DNA of 64,000 bases from Methylobacterium brachiatum (lineage in GTDB: Bacteria > Pseudomonadota > Alphaproteobacteria > Rhizobiales > Beijerinckiaceae). Position 1 is the first letter of the stretch. Every line of letters starts with the position of its first letter. The notes beneath the pieces are model-generated. The model did not search any database, was not told the DNA's origin, and worked only from the letters and a program-made list of their open reading frames with translations. A program made the translations under genes and the position numbers. The stretch covers positions 620,001 through 684,000 of the forward strand of contig NZ_JAJALK010000002.1 of NCBI RefSeq assembly GCF_020523825.1, given 5' to 3'. Below, one piece after another: positions 44,767-53,425 of this stretch.

Positions 44767-45771
44767 GTGACCACGACCGCCCGCACGCTCCTCCAGGTCA
44801 ACGACCTGAAAAAGCACTTCGCCCTCGGCGGCGGCCTGTTCGGCCGGTCCGCCCGGGTGCTGAAGGCGGTGGATGGCCTGTCCTTCACGGTGGACCGGGG
44901 CGAGACCCTCTCGCTGGTCGGCGAATCCGGTTGCGGCAAGTCCACGGTCGCCAAGGCGCTGATGCGCCTCTACACCCCGACGGCCGGGCAGGTTGTGCTG
45001 GCGGGCCGGCGCATCGACGACCTTTCGGCCGGCACCCTGCGGCCCCTGCGCCGCCGGATGCAGATGGTGTTCCAGGACCCTTTCTCCTCGCTCAACCCGC
45101 GGATGCGGGTGCGGGCGATCCTGGCCGAGCCGATCCGCAATTTCGGCCTGGCCCAGGGCTCGGCCGACCTCGAGACGAAGCTCGCCGCCCTGATGGAGCG
45201 GGTCGGCCTGCCGCGGGAGGCCCTGGGGCGCTGGCCCCACGAATTCTCCGGCGGCCAGCGCCAGCGCATCGGCATCGCCCGGGCGCTCGCCGCCGAGCCG
45301 GACCTGATCATCTGCGACGAGGCGGTCTCGGCGCTCGACGTCTCGGTGAAGGCCCAGATCGTCAACCTGCTGCGCGACCTGCAGCGCGAGCTCGACCTCG
45401 CCATGCTGTTCATCTCGCACGACCTCGCCATCGTCGAGCACATGACCCACCGGGTGGCCGTGATGTATCTCGGCAAGATCGTCGAGATCGGCCCGCGCCG
45501 GGAGCTGTTCCTGGCCCCGAAGCACCCCTACACGCAGGCGCTGCTCTCGGCGGTGCCGATCCCGGAGCCCGGGGCCGGGCGCACGCGCATCGTGCTCAAG
45601 GGCGACGTCCCGAGCCCGATCAACCCGCCCAGCGGCTGCCGCTTCCACACCCGCTGCCCGCAGGCCTTCGACCGCTGCCGGGTCGAGGAGCCGACCCTGG
45701 ATCCCGTGGGCGCCGGCCACCTCGCCGCCTGCCACCTCAACGACGCGGCCGTGCCGGCCCAGGCGGCCTGA
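44767..45771 (+). CDS. Peptide-type ABC transporter ATPase, DppF-like
   Basis: 334 residues. GTG 44767 has an excellent GGGAGG site 6 bases upstream. Walker [14 protein letters not shown]-loop MVFQDPFSSLNPR, signature FSGGQRQR, Walker B LIICDEAVSALD and H-loop SHD are intact. The C-terminal extension again has the DppF pattern CRFHTRCPQAFDRCRVEEP...AACHL. It forms the heterodimer with the DppD-like ATPase. Confidence 0.93.
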   Translation: MTTTARTLLQVNDLKKHFALGGGLFGRSARVLKAVDGLSFTVDRGETLSLVGESGCGKSTVAKALMRLYTPTAGQVVLAGRRIDDLSAGTLRPLRRRMQMVFQDPFSSLNPRMRVRAILAEPIRNFGLAQGSADLETKLAALMERVGLPREALGRWPHEFSGGQRQRIGIARALAAEPDLIICDEAVSALDVSVKAQIVNLLRDLQRELDLAMLFISHDLAIVEHMTHRVAVMYLGKIVEIGPRRELFLAPKHPYTQALLSAVPIPEPGAGRTRIVLKGDVPSPINPPSGCRFHTRCPQAFDRCRVEEPTLDPVGAGHLAACHLNDAAVPAQAA

Positions 45772-45808
45772 CGGATCGGATCCCTGCAGACGGCTTTTGG
45801 AGACAACC

Positions 45809-46948
45809 GTGCATCACGACCTCATCCTGAAGGGCGCGCGGGTGATCGACCCGTCGCAGAACCATGACGGCGTCTGCGACGTCGCCTTCGCGGAGGGCCG
45901 CGTCTCGGGCTTCGGCCGCGACCTGCCGGCCGGACCCGCCACGCAGGTCCGCGACATGGCGGGCGCCATCGTCACCCCGGGGCTGATCGACCTGCACACC
46001 CATGTCTACTGGGGCGGCACCTCGATCGGGATCGATGCCGACGAATTCTGCCGCACCTCCGGGGTGACCACCTCGGTCGATACCGGCAGCGCCGGGCCGG
46101 GCAATTTCGCCGGCTTCCGCAAGCACGTGATCGACCGCTCGGAGGCGCGGATCCTCGCCTACCTTCACGTGTCGTTCGCCGGCATCTTCGCCTTCTCCAA
46201 GACGATCATGGTCGGCGAGAGCAGGGACCCGCAGCTCATGGCGCCCCGCGAGGCGGTGGAGGTGGCCGAGGCCAACCGCGACGTGATCGTCGGCATCAAG
46301 GTCCGGGTCGGGCGCAACTCCTCCGGGGACCAGGGCACCGCGCCGCTCAACATCGCCCTCCAGGTCGCGGAAGAGACCGGCCTGCCGCTGATGGCCCATA
46401 TCGACGAGCCGCCGCCGAGCTACGAGGAGGTGCTGGCCATGCTGCGCCCCGGCGACGTGCTGACCCACGCCTTCCGGCCGTTCCCGAATTCCCCCGTGAC
46501 CGCGCAGGGCGCGGTCAAGCCGGCGCTCCGCGACGCCCGGGCCCGGGGCGTGCTGTTCGATATTGGCCACGGCAAGGGCTCGTTCGCGTTCAAGACCGCC
46601 CGGGCCATGCTGGCCGGCGGCTTCCTGCCGGACACGATCTCGTCCGACGTGCACCAGCTCTGCATCGACGGCCCCGCCTTCGACCAGGTCACCACCATGT
46701 CGAAGATGCTCTGCCTCGGCATGAGCCTGCACGACGTCATCGCCGCCTCCACGGTCAACGCCGCCGTGGCGCTCAAGCGGATGGAATACGGCACTCTGAA
46801 AGTCGGCGCGCTCGGCGACGCCACCGTGCTGTCGGTCCGGGACGGCGCGTTCGACTACATGGACACAAGGGGCGAGCACATGACCGGCGCCCAGCGGATC
46901 TTTTCCGAGGGCGTGGTGCTGCGGGGTCGGTGGTGGCACCCGGTCTAA
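45809..46948 (+). CDS. Amidohydrolase/deacetylase family metallohydrolase
   Basis: 379 residues. The metal-site HxH is in GLIDLHTHVYWGG; a later HIDEPP and the HAF segment give the other histidines, and the metal Asp fits SSDVHQLC. The carbamylated-lysine position is probably GIKVRVGRNSS. The N-terminal ILKGARVIDPSQ and the C-terminal GDATVLSVRDG make the small beta-sandwich domain. Relatives are dihydroorotase-like or N-acyl-amino-acid deacylase-like enzymes. GTG 45809 has GGAG at 6 bases; the TTG at 45797 is weaker. Following the peptide-type importer, it likely acts on the imported compound. Confidence 0.87.
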   Translation: MHHDLILKGARVIDPSQNHDGVCDVAFAEGRVSGFGRDLPAGPATQVRDMAGAIVTPGLIDLHTHVYWGGTSIGIDADEFCRTSGVTTSVDTGSAGPGNFAGFRKHVIDRSEARILAYLHVSFAGIFAFSKTIMVGESRDPQLMAPREAVEVAEANRDVIVGIKVRVGRNSSGDQGTAPLNIALQVAEETGLPLMAHIDEPPPSYEEVLAMLRPGDVLTHAFRPFPNSPVTAQGAVKPALRDARARGVLFDIGHGKGSFAFKTARAMLAGGFLPDTISSDVHQLCIDGPAFDQVTTMSKMLCLGMSLHDVIAASTVNAAVALKRMEYGTLKVGALGDATVLSVRDGAFDYMDTRGEHMTGAQRIFSEGVVLRGRWWHPV

Positions 46949-47248
46949 GATGGGGAGGCACGCTCGCCATGACGGTGCGGGACCATCGAACGGGCGCTTC
47001 GGCCGGGAGATGCACGAAAGACGCTCCTTCGGCTGCCCGCCGGGAACGGCTCTGTCAGATATTCCCGACCCTGAGCGGCAGACCGGGATAGACGAAACAA
47101 TCGGGCTGATCCGGACAGCAATCCTGGTTTATCAAGAATACGCCGCTTTACAGCCTCTCCTCGCCGACCCTACACTTTCCCGTGAGGCCCGGACCATCTC
47201 CGGGCCATCAGCGACACGCGGCTCAAGCTGCGGCGCCAGGGAGGATGG
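46949..47248. other. Intergenic gap, no gene supported
   Basis: 300 bases between the amidohydrolase and the sulfonate-type ATPase. A GGGGAGG (46951-46957) followed by ATG 46970 could start a 40-codon reading frame, but its content does not resemble a protein I know. The gap probably holds the promoter of the next operon; no binding-protein gene is present. Confidence 0.5.
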
Positions 47249-48019
47249 ATGGGTACGGGTCAGCCTCTGCTGGAGGTCGACGGCGTCACGCTCCGCTACA
47301 AGACGCCCGAGCACCTCGTCACGGCCACCTACCGGGTGAGCTTCAAGGTCTGGCCCGGAGACCGGTTCGTCCTGCTCGGGCCGTCCGGCTGCGGAAAGTC
47401 GACCCTGCTCAAGGCGGTCGGCGGCTACATGGCCCCCACCGAGGGGGAGATCCGGCTGAAAGGCCGCCCGGTGACCGAGCCCGGGCCCGACCGGATGATG
47501 GTGTTCCAGGAATTCGACCAGCTCCTGCCGTGGAAGACGGTCCGGCAGAACGTGGTCTTCGCCCTCGAAGCCTCGGGCCGGCTGAAAGGCCGCCAGGCGC
47601 TGGAGCGGGCCAACCTCTACATCGACAAGGTCAACCTCACGAAGTTCGCCGACAGCTACCCGCACACCCTGTCGGGCGGGATGAAGCAGCGCGTCGCCAT
47701 CGCCCGCGGCATGGCGATGGAGCCCGACATCCTGCTGATGGACGAGCCGTTCGCGGCGCTCGACGCGCTCACCCGGCGGCGCATGCAGGACGAACTGCTG
47801 ATGCTCTGGGAGGAGACACGCTTCACGGTCCTGTTCGTGACGCACTCGATCCCCGAGGCGATCAAGGTCGGCTCGCGCATCCTGCTGCTCTCGCCCCATC
47901 CCGGCGAGGTCAAGGCCGAGCTCAACAGCGCCGCCACTCCGGAGGCGGCGCTGCGGCTCGAGAACCGCATCCAGCAGATGCTGTTCTCCGAGGAGATCCA
48001 GGAGGCCGAGAATGTCTAG
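47249..48019 (+). CDS. ABC transporter ATPase, nitrate/sulfonate/taurine type
   Basis: 256 residues. Walker A GPSGCGKSTLLKAVGGYMAP, Q-loop MMVFQEFDQLLPWKTV (the FQ...LLPW form is typical of SsuB/TauB/NrtC-like proteins), signature LSGGMKQRVAIARGMA, Walker B LLMDEPFAALD and H-loop THS. No C-terminal regulatory extension. It overlaps the permease gene by 8 bases. The binding protein of this importer is not in the window. Confidence 0.93.
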   Translation: MGTGQPLLEVDGVTLRYKTPEHLVTATYRVSFKVWPGDRFVLLGPSGCGKSTLLKAVGGYMAPTEGEIRLKGRPVTEPGPDRMMVFQEFDQLLPWKTVRQNVVFALEASGRLKGRQALERANLYIDKVNLTKFADSYPHTLSGGMKQRVAIARGMAMEPDILLMDEPFAALDALTRRRMQDELLMLWEETRFTVLFVTHSIPEAIKVGSRILLLSPHPGEVKAELNSAATPEAALRLENRIQQMLFSEEIQEAENV

Positions 48020-48932
48020 CGCGCCCCTTCTGAGCGAGGCTCCGACGGCCGTGCCGCCGCGGCCGGCCGCCGCGGAGCCGGTCCGCCCCGAGATCGTGCG
48101 GGAGACCGGCCACGCCCACGGCGCCCCGGTGGTGGAGAAGCCGCTCTCGGCTTTCGAGCGGCTCTACAACCAGGCGTGGCTGCGCAAGATCCTGATCCTG
48201 GTCCTGCTGGCGGGGATCTGGGAGGCCTACGGGCGCTACCTCGACAACGACCTGCTGTTCCCGACCTTCTCGGCGACCATGGAGGCGTTCTTCCGGGCGG
48301 TCGCCGACGGCACGTTGCCGGCCCGGGCCTGGAGCTCGCTGAAGGTGCTGCTGATGGGCTACGCCGCCGGCATCGTGCTGGCGACCCTGCTCACCGGCAT
48401 CGCCATCGCGTCTCGGATCGGGACCGATTTCCTCGAGACCCTGACCTCGATGTTCAATCCCCTGCCGGCCATCGCGCTGCTGCCGCTGGCGCTGATCTGG
48501 TTCGGTCTGGGCAATGGCAGCCTGATCTTCGTCCTGGTCCACTCGGTGACCTGGGCGATCGCGCTCAACACCCATTCCGGCTTCCTGTCGGTGAGCCGGA
48601 CGCTCCGGATGGTCGGGCGCAATTACGGGCTGTCGGGACCGCGGCTGATCGGCAAGATTCTGATCCCGGCGGCCTTCCCGTCGATCCTCACCGGATTGAA
48701 GGTCGGCTGGGCCTTCGCCTGGCGCACCCTGATCGCGGCCGAGCTCGTGTTCGGCGTCTCGTCCGGGGCGGGCGGGCTCGGCTGGTTCATCTTCGAGAAC
48801 AAGAACATGCTCGACATCCCGAACGTGTTCGCCGGGCTGCTCACCGTGATCCTGATCGGTCTCGTGGTGGAGAACCTGATCTTCCAGACGATCGAGCGGC
48901 GGACCATCCAGCGTTGGGGTATGCAGGCCTGA
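48012..48932 (+). CDS. ABC transporter permease, nitrate/sulfonate/taurine type
   Basis: 306 residues. A 50-residue cytoplasmic, Pro/Ala-rich N-terminus is followed by six helices. The EAA loop lies in VGRNYGLSGPRLIGKILIPAAFPSILTGLKVGWAFAWRTLIAAELVFGVSSGAGGLGWFI, which matches SsuC/TauC proteins. It forms the membrane part of the importer with the ATPase at 47249. It ends 54 bases before the Ldh_2-family gene, so the three genes may form one operon. Confidence 0.92.
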   Translation: MSSAPLLSEAPTAVPPRPAAAEPVRPEIVRETGHAHGAPVVEKPLSAFERLYNQAWLRKILILVLLAGIWEAYGRYLDNDLLFPTFSATMEAFFRAVADGTLPARAWSSLKVLLMGYAAGIVLATLLTGIAIASRIGTDFLETLTSMFNPLPAIALLPLALIWFGLGNGSLIFVLVHSVTWAIALNTHSGFLSVSRTLRMVGRNYGLSGPRLIGKILIPAAFPSILTGLKVGWAFAWRTLIAAELVFGVSSGAGGLGWFIFENKNMLDIPNVFAGLLTVILIGLVVENLIFQTIERRTIQRWGMQA

Positions 48933-48986
48933 CCGAAGTCCGGCATGGCGTCGGGTGATGTCGCGCAGCCATCCGGAGTCCTGACC

Positions 48987-49979
48987 ATGCCGATCCTGTC
49001 CCTCGCGGAGGCGCACGCCCTCGCGGCCGGCGCCTTCCGCCGCTGTGGCGCCTCGGCGGCTGCGGCCGACAGCACCGCCCGGGCCCTGGTGGCCGCCGAG
49101 GCGGACGGCCTGAAGGGGCACGGCCTGTCGCGGGTGCCGAGCTACGCCGCGCAGCTGCGGACCGGCAAGGTCGTGGGCGATGCCGCGGTCAGCGTCACCC
49201 ACCCGCGGCCGGGGCTCCTGGCGATCGATGCCGGACACGGCTTCGCCTATCCGGCCCTCGACGCGGCGCTGGCCGAGCTGCCCGAACTGGCACGCCGGCA
49301 GGGGATCGCGGCGGCCGGGATCCGGCGCTCGCATCATTGCGGCGCCGCCGGCCGGCCGGTCGAGGCCCTGGCCGAGGCCGGATGTCTCGCGATCCTGTTC
49401 GCCAACACGCCGGCCGCTATGGCGCCCTGGGGCGGCAACCGCGCGGTGTTCGGCACCAACCCGCTGGCCTTCGCCTGCCCGTTGCCCGGTCGCGCGCCGA
49501 TCGTGATCGACCTGGCTCTGTCGAAGGTCGCCCGGGCCGCCATCGTGGGCGCCAAGCAGCGCGGGGAGGCGATCCCGGAGGGCTGGGCGCTCGATGCCGA
49601 GGGCCGTCCGACCACCGATCCCGCCGCCGCCCTCGACGGCACGATGGTATCGCTCGGCGACGCCAAGGGCGCGGCCCTCGCCCTGATGGTGGAGCTGCTC
49701 GCTGCCGGACTCACCGGGGGGCGCTTCGCAGCGGAGGCCAGCTCGTTCCTCGACGCGGCGGGCGACCCGCCCGGAACCGGGCAACTGATCCTGGCGATCG
49801 ACGCCACGGCCTTGAGCTCCGACGCGCCGGAGCGCTTCGCCGTCCTGGCCGGAGCGATCGAGGATCAGGACGGCGCCCGGCTGCCGGGGAGCCGACGCCT
49901 CGATCTGCGCAGCCGCGCCGCGCGCGACGGGCTGACGGTCCCCGACGCCCTCGCGGCCGAGATCGCGGCGCTGGGCTGA
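48987..49979 (+). CDS. Ldh_2-family NAD(P)-dependent dehydrogenase
   Basis: 330 residues. Family motifs are ARALVAAEADGLKGHGLSRVPSYAAQLRTGKV, the catalytic His region RRSHHCGAAGRPVE, and NPLAFACPLPGRAPIVIDLALS with GAKQRGEAIPEGWALDAEG. The family (malate/L-lactate dehydrogenase type 2) includes ureidoglycolate, sulfolactate and delta-1-piperideine-2-carboxylate enzymes. The neighbouring sulfonate-type importer and sulfite dehydrogenase make a 3-sulfolactate-type (ComC-like) role attractive, but no sulfolyase gene is near. ATG 48987 has GGAG 8 bases upstream. A parS-like site begins 11 bases after its stop. Confidence 0.88.
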   Translation: MPILSLAEAHALAAGAFRRCGASAAAADSTARALVAAEADGLKGHGLSRVPSYAAQLRTGKVVGDAAVSVTHPRPGLLAIDAGHGFAYPALDAALAELPELARRQGIAAAGIRRSHHCGAAGRPVEALAEAGCLAILFANTPAAMAPWGGNRAVFGTNPLAFACPLPGRAPIVIDLALSKVARAAIVGAKQRGEAIPEGWALDAEGRPTTDPAAALDGTMVSLGDAKGAALALMVELLAAGLTGGRFAAEASSFLDAAGDPPGTGQLILAIDATALSSDAPERFAVLAGAIEDQDGARLPGSRRLDLRSRAARDGLTVPDALAAEIAALG

Positions 49980-49990
49980 AAGCGGCGCAA

Positions 49991-50006
49991 TGTTTCCCGT
50001 GAAACA
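49991..50006. promoter_or_regulatory. parS: parS-like ParB-binding site, copy 1
   Basis: TGTTTCCCGTGAAACA differs in one base (position 7) from the nearly universal parS consensus TGTTTCACGTGAAACA. An identical copy occurs at 57427-57442. It lies in non-coding DNA between the Ldh_2 gene and sorA, about 44 kb from the proposed oriC, within the distance typical for chromosomal parS sites. Confidence 0.7.
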
Positions 50007-50147
50007 CGAATGCCTCGGGAGAGGCCGGTTCGGCCGGACGAAATTCTGATACACCCCCACGGTAGGGCCGCCCCGGGATTGCCGGATCGAGGAGCGTCCG
50101 CGCGCAGATCGTTCGGTTTCCCAGGGTGGTGGAAGAAGGACGCGACG

Positions 50148-51350
50148 ATGGCTGATCTCGACAGGCGCCGGGTTCTGCAGGGCGGTCTCGGCGCGCTCGC
50201 GGCCGTGGCGGCACCGGTGCAGGCCCGGGCCGAGGAGGTCACGCTTCCCTTCGGCAACGGCACACGGCCGCTGGTCGCCTATCCGGGCAAGCGCCCGCTT
50301 CTCCAGAATACGGCCCGGCCGCCCCAGCTCGAGACGCCGTTCGCGGTGTTCGACGCGGGGGCGATCACCCCCAACGACGCGTTCTTCGTGCGCTACCACC
50401 TGGCCGACATCCCGCTGGAGATCGATCCGGACACGTTCCGGCTCGGGGTGACGGGCCATGTCGAGCACCCGGTCTCGCTGTCGCTGGCCGAGATCAAGGC
50501 CCTGCCCGGGCGGACCGAGATCGTGGCCGTGAACCAGTGCTCGGGCAATTCCCGCGGCTTCTTCGAGCCGCGCATGGCCGGCGGCCAGCTGGGCAACGGC
50601 GCCATGGGCTGCGCCCGCTGGACCGGCGTACCGCTGAAGAGCGTGCTCGACCGGGCCGGCGTGAAGGCCGGCGCCGTGCAGGTGACGTTCGACGGGATGG
50701 ACGGCCCGGTCCTGCCCGAGACCCCGGATTTCGTGAAGGCGCTCGGCCTCGACCATGCCCGCGACGGGCAGGTGATGCTGGCCTGGGCCATGAACGGCGA
50801 AGACCTCCCCTGGCTCAACGGCTTTCCGCTGCGCCTCGTGGTGCCGGGCTTCTACGGCACCTACTGGGTCAAGCACCTGAACGCGATCACGGTCCGCGAC
50901 ACGCCCTTCGACGGCTTCTTCATGAAGAGCGCCTACCGCATCCCGGACAATGCGTGCGCCTGCACGGAGCCCGGCCAGGCCGCCGCCGCCACGGTGCCGA
51001 TCGGGCGCCTCAATGTGCGGTCGTTCCTGACCAACCTCGTCGACGGCGCGGACATCCGGGCCGGCAGGACGCATCTGCGCGGGATCGCGTTCGACGGCGG
51101 CTCCGGCATCAAGGCCGTCGCGGTCTCCACCGACGATGGCCGGAGCTGGATGCCGGCGGCCCTGGGGCAGGATCTCGGCCCCTACGCGTTCCGTCCCTGG
51201 TCGCTCGATCTCGATCTGAATCCGGGGCCGCACGCGATCCGGGTCCGGGCCACCGCCAATGACGGCAGCACGCAGCCGATGGAGTCGCGCTGGAACCCGT
51301 CCGGCTACATGCGCAACGGGGTCGAGACCACCCGGGTCCGGGTGGCGTGA
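50148..51350 (+). CDS. sorA: Sulfite dehydrogenase molybdopterin subunit (SorA-like)
   Basis: 400 residues. A twin-arginine signal (DLDRRRVLQGGLGALAAVAAPVQARA) indicates export folded with molybdopterin. The molybdenum-coordinating cysteine is Cys131 in VNQCSGNSRGFF, and the oxidoreductase domain includes PWLNGFPLRLVVPGFYGTYWVKHL. The C-terminal dimerisation domain (about residues 290-400) is the Mo-co_dimer type. It oxidises sulfite to sulfate in the periplasm and hands electrons to a c-type cytochrome; the next gene encodes exactly such a cytochrome. GGAAGAAGGA lies 7 bases before ATG 50148. Confidence 0.92.
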   Translation: MADLDRRRVLQGGLGALAAVAAPVQARAEEVTLPFGNGTRPLVAYPGKRPLLQNTARPPQLETPFAVFDAGAITPNDAFFVRYHLADIPLEIDPDTFRLGVTGHVEHPVSLSLAEIKALPGRTEIVAVNQCSGNSRGFFEPRMAGGQLGNGAMGCARWTGVPLKSVLDRAGVKAGAVQVTFDGMDGPVLPETPDFVKALGLDHARDGQVMLAWAMNGEDLPWLNGFPLRLVVPGFYGTYWVKHLNAITVRDTPFDGFFMKSAYRIPDNACACTEPGQAAAATVPIGRLNVRSFLTNLVDGADIRAGRTHLRGIAFDGGSGIKAVAVSTDDGRSWMPAALGQDLGPYAFRPWSLDLDLNPGPHAIRVRATANDGSTQPMESRWNPSGYMRNGVETTRVRVA

Positions 51351-51361
51351 AAGGGAACGGG

Positions 51362-51688
51362 ATGCGCGCGCTTCTTGTCGGATCGCTGGCCGCCGGTCTG
51401 ATCGCGGGCACTGCCCTGTCGGCACCGCGAAGCTACTCCGTGCCGGATCCGACCGCGGCGCTGAAGGCGCCCCGGGACGGGGAGGGGGGCAGCCAGGGCC
51501 GGGGCTTCGCGGCGGCGCAGGCCAATTGCCAGACCTGCCACTCGGTCGATTACATCGCCACGCAGCCGCCGGGCCGCGGCAAGGCGTTCTGGGATGCGGA
51601 GGTGACCAAGATGATCAGGGTCTATCACGCCCCGATCGACGAGGCGGATGGCCGCGCGATCGCGGCTTATCTGGCCGATACGTATTGA
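51362..51688 (+). CDS. sorB: Monohaem cytochrome c subunit (SorB-like)
   Basis: 108 residues. A signal peptide (LLVGSLAAGLIAGTALSA) precedes a single CQTCH haem site (Cys56, Cys59, His60). A likely axial Met is in DAEVTKMIRVY, and the C-terminal DEADGRAIAAYLADTY is the typical last helix of small c-type cytochromes. It begins 11 bases after the sorA stop. SorA-SorB form the heterodimeric sulfite:cytochrome c oxidoreductase known from Starkeya novella. An in-frame GTG at 51347, overlapping the sorA stop, would add 5 residues. Confidence 0.9.
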   Translation: MRALLVGSLAAGLIAGTALSAPRSYSVPDPTAALKAPRDGEGGSQGRGFAAAQANCQTCHSVDYIATQPPGRGKAFWDAEVTKMIRVYHAPIDEADGRAIAAYLADTY

Positions 51689-51702
51689 GTGACGGCCGCG
51701 CC

Positions 51703-51945
51703 TCAGCGCAGGGCGACGACCTGCGCGGCGTAGGAGGCGACGCTTTCCACCGCCGGCATGTCGTAGGCGTAGACGCGCCCGGCCAGGATCGCCAGCGCGA
51801 GCGTCCAGAACACGGCGCCGCCGACCCGACGGGCGGTCCGGTCGCCGGACGCGGTCGGGCAAGCGTTCGCCACGCCTTCGGCGACGGGCTCGCCAAAGGG
51901 GTCGAACGCCATCGTCGTCGACCGGGTGTTCGGGGTGGTGCGCAT
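51703..51945 (-). CDS. Small single-helix membrane protein
   Basis: 80 residues from ATG 51945; ATG 51912 is another possible start. One helix (AVFWTLALAILAGRVYAYDM) is followed by a short C-terminal tail. The gene is convergent with sorB and close to it. I do not recognise a family and the ribosome site is weak, so the gene is plausible but not certain. Confidence 0.45.
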   Translation of the reverse strand: MRTTPNTRSTTMAFDPFGEPVAEGVANACPTASGDRTARRVGGAVFWTLALAILAGRVYAYDMPAVESVASYAAQVVALR

Positions 51946-52091
51946 GGGGGTGAATGTCGCGCTCTGACCCTCGCGCCGCAATGGACGCGTCTTCCGAAGT
52001 TTTCTCGCGCCGTAGAGTGTCCTTCTCTCTTGCGCGTTCACGGCAAACGTTTTCTTCCCTTTGCTCGGATGTCGACCACGGAGCGACCGGC

Positions 52092-53174
52092 GTGAGCTCA
52101 AAAACCTCGTCCCGGACGGGCGAAACCGGCGCGGCCGTGCGGGACGGAACCGGTGCCTCCGTACTGCCGGGCCTCGGCCTGTGCGCGGCGATCACCGCCG
52201 TCGCCATGGCCGCGCAGGCGCTCGAGGAGCGCATCGCCGGCCACCCCTATGTCGAGGCGCTGGTGCTGGCGATCCTGATCGGCATCGCCGTGCGCACCGC
52301 CTGGACCCCGGATGCCCGGTTCCGCACCGGCATCGCGTTCTCGGCCAAGCAACTCCTCGAGGTCGCGGTCGTCCTGCTCGGCGCCTCCCTCAGTCTCGGG
52401 GCGATCCTGGCCTCCGGACCGGCCCTGCTCGCCGGCATCGTCGGCACCGTGGTGATCGGCATCGGCGCCAGCGTCGCGATCTGCCGGGCCCTCGGCCTGC
52501 CGCCCCGGATGGCGATCCTGGTGGCCTGCGGCAACGCGATCTGCGGCAACTCGGCCATCGCCGCGGTGGCGCCGGTGATCGGGGCCCAGCCCAAGGACAT
52601 CGCGGCGGCCATCGCGTTCACCGCGGTGCTCGGCGTGCTGATGGTGCTCGGGCTGCCCTTGTTCGTGCCGCTCGCCGGCTTGAGCGACAACCAGTACGGC
52701 GTGCTGGCCGGGCTCACCGTCTACGCGGTGCCGCAGGTCCTGGCCGCGACCGTGCCGGTGAGCCTGCTCGCCACGCAGGTCGGCACCCTGGTCAAGCTCG
52801 TGCGCGTGCTGATGCTCGGGCCGGTGGTGGTGGCGTTCTCGCTGATCGCCCCGCGCCTGCCCCAGGAGGCCGGGCTCGAAGCGACCGGCCCGAAGCCCCG
52901 TCCCGGCCTGACCAAGCTGGTGCCCTGGTTCATCCTGGGCTTCCTGGCGCTCGCCACCGCCCGCTCCCTCGGGCTGATCCCGGATGCGGCGGTCAAGCCG
53001 CTGACACAGCTCGCGGGCGTGCTCACGGTCCTGTCCATGGCGGCCCTGGGTCTCGGGGTTGACGTGCGCGTCCTCGCCCGGGTCGGGGGCCGGGTCACTC
53101 TGGCGGTGACCGCCTCGCTGGCCGTCCTGGTCGCGGTCAGCCTCGGTCTCATCCGTGGACTCGGGATCGGTTGA
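52092..53174 (+). CDS. YeiH-family (COG2855) putative sulfate/anion exporter
   Basis: 360 residues with about ten hydrophobic helices. Family motifs are FSAKQLLEVAVVLLGASLSLGAI, GLPPRMAILVACGNAICGNSAIAAVAPVIGAQ and GVLAGLTVYAVPQVLAA, then LTQLAGVLTVLSMAALGLGVDVR. Members are often labelled putative sulfate exporters because they accompany sulfite-releasing pathways. Its place 404 bases after sorB therefore fits export of the sulfate formed. GTG 52092 has GGAG 8 bases upstream; the longer frame has a low-complexity start. Not experimentally established for this protein. Confidence 0.85.
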   Translation: MSSKTSSRTGETGAAVRDGTGASVLPGLGLCAAITAVAMAAQALEERIAGHPYVEALVLAILIGIAVRTAWTPDARFRTGIAFSAKQLLEVAVVLLGASLSLGAILASGPALLAGIVGTVVIGIGASVAICRALGLPPRMAILVACGNAICGNSAIAAVAPVIGAQPKDIAAAIAFTAVLGVLMVLGLPLFVPLAGLSDNQYGVLAGLTVYAVPQVLAATVPVSLLATQVGTLVKLVRVLMLGPVVVAFSLIAPRLPQEAGLEATGPKPRPGLTKLVPWFILGFLALATARSLGLIPDAAVKPLTQLAGVLTVLSMAALGLGVDVRVLARVGGRVTLAVTASLAVLVAVSLGLIRGLGIG

Positions 53175-53425
53175 GACCGTGGACAGAAGCATACTGCGTT
53201 CTGAGTTTCGTATTTCGGATTTTCTGCAGATCTGATCCGGACAGGCCCAGCAAATCGTGGGGCGGACGCAGTGAAAACACTCTGTCGGAAACGTGTTTTC
53301 CTTAGAGTCTGCATTAAAATGCTGCCGCGAATCGGGATCGGCTGAACAAAGCATCTTGACACTGCGACGGTTTTTGCTTTGGAACCGTGGTGTCACGAAC
53401 GAAATCTTAGACTGGAACTTGCGCA

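Noticed and set aside
46970..47092. 40-codon frame after GGGGAGG in the gap before the sulfonate-type ATPase
   Set aside because: The translated product has no recognisable motif and the gap is too long for simple coupling; treated as non-coding.
47922..51425. 1167-codon open frame on the minus strand across four plus-strand genes
   Set aside because: It runs antisense to the ABC permease, Ldh_2, sorA and sorB genes, all of which have clear family motifs. Long antisense frames are expected where GC-rich third positions suppress stop codons.
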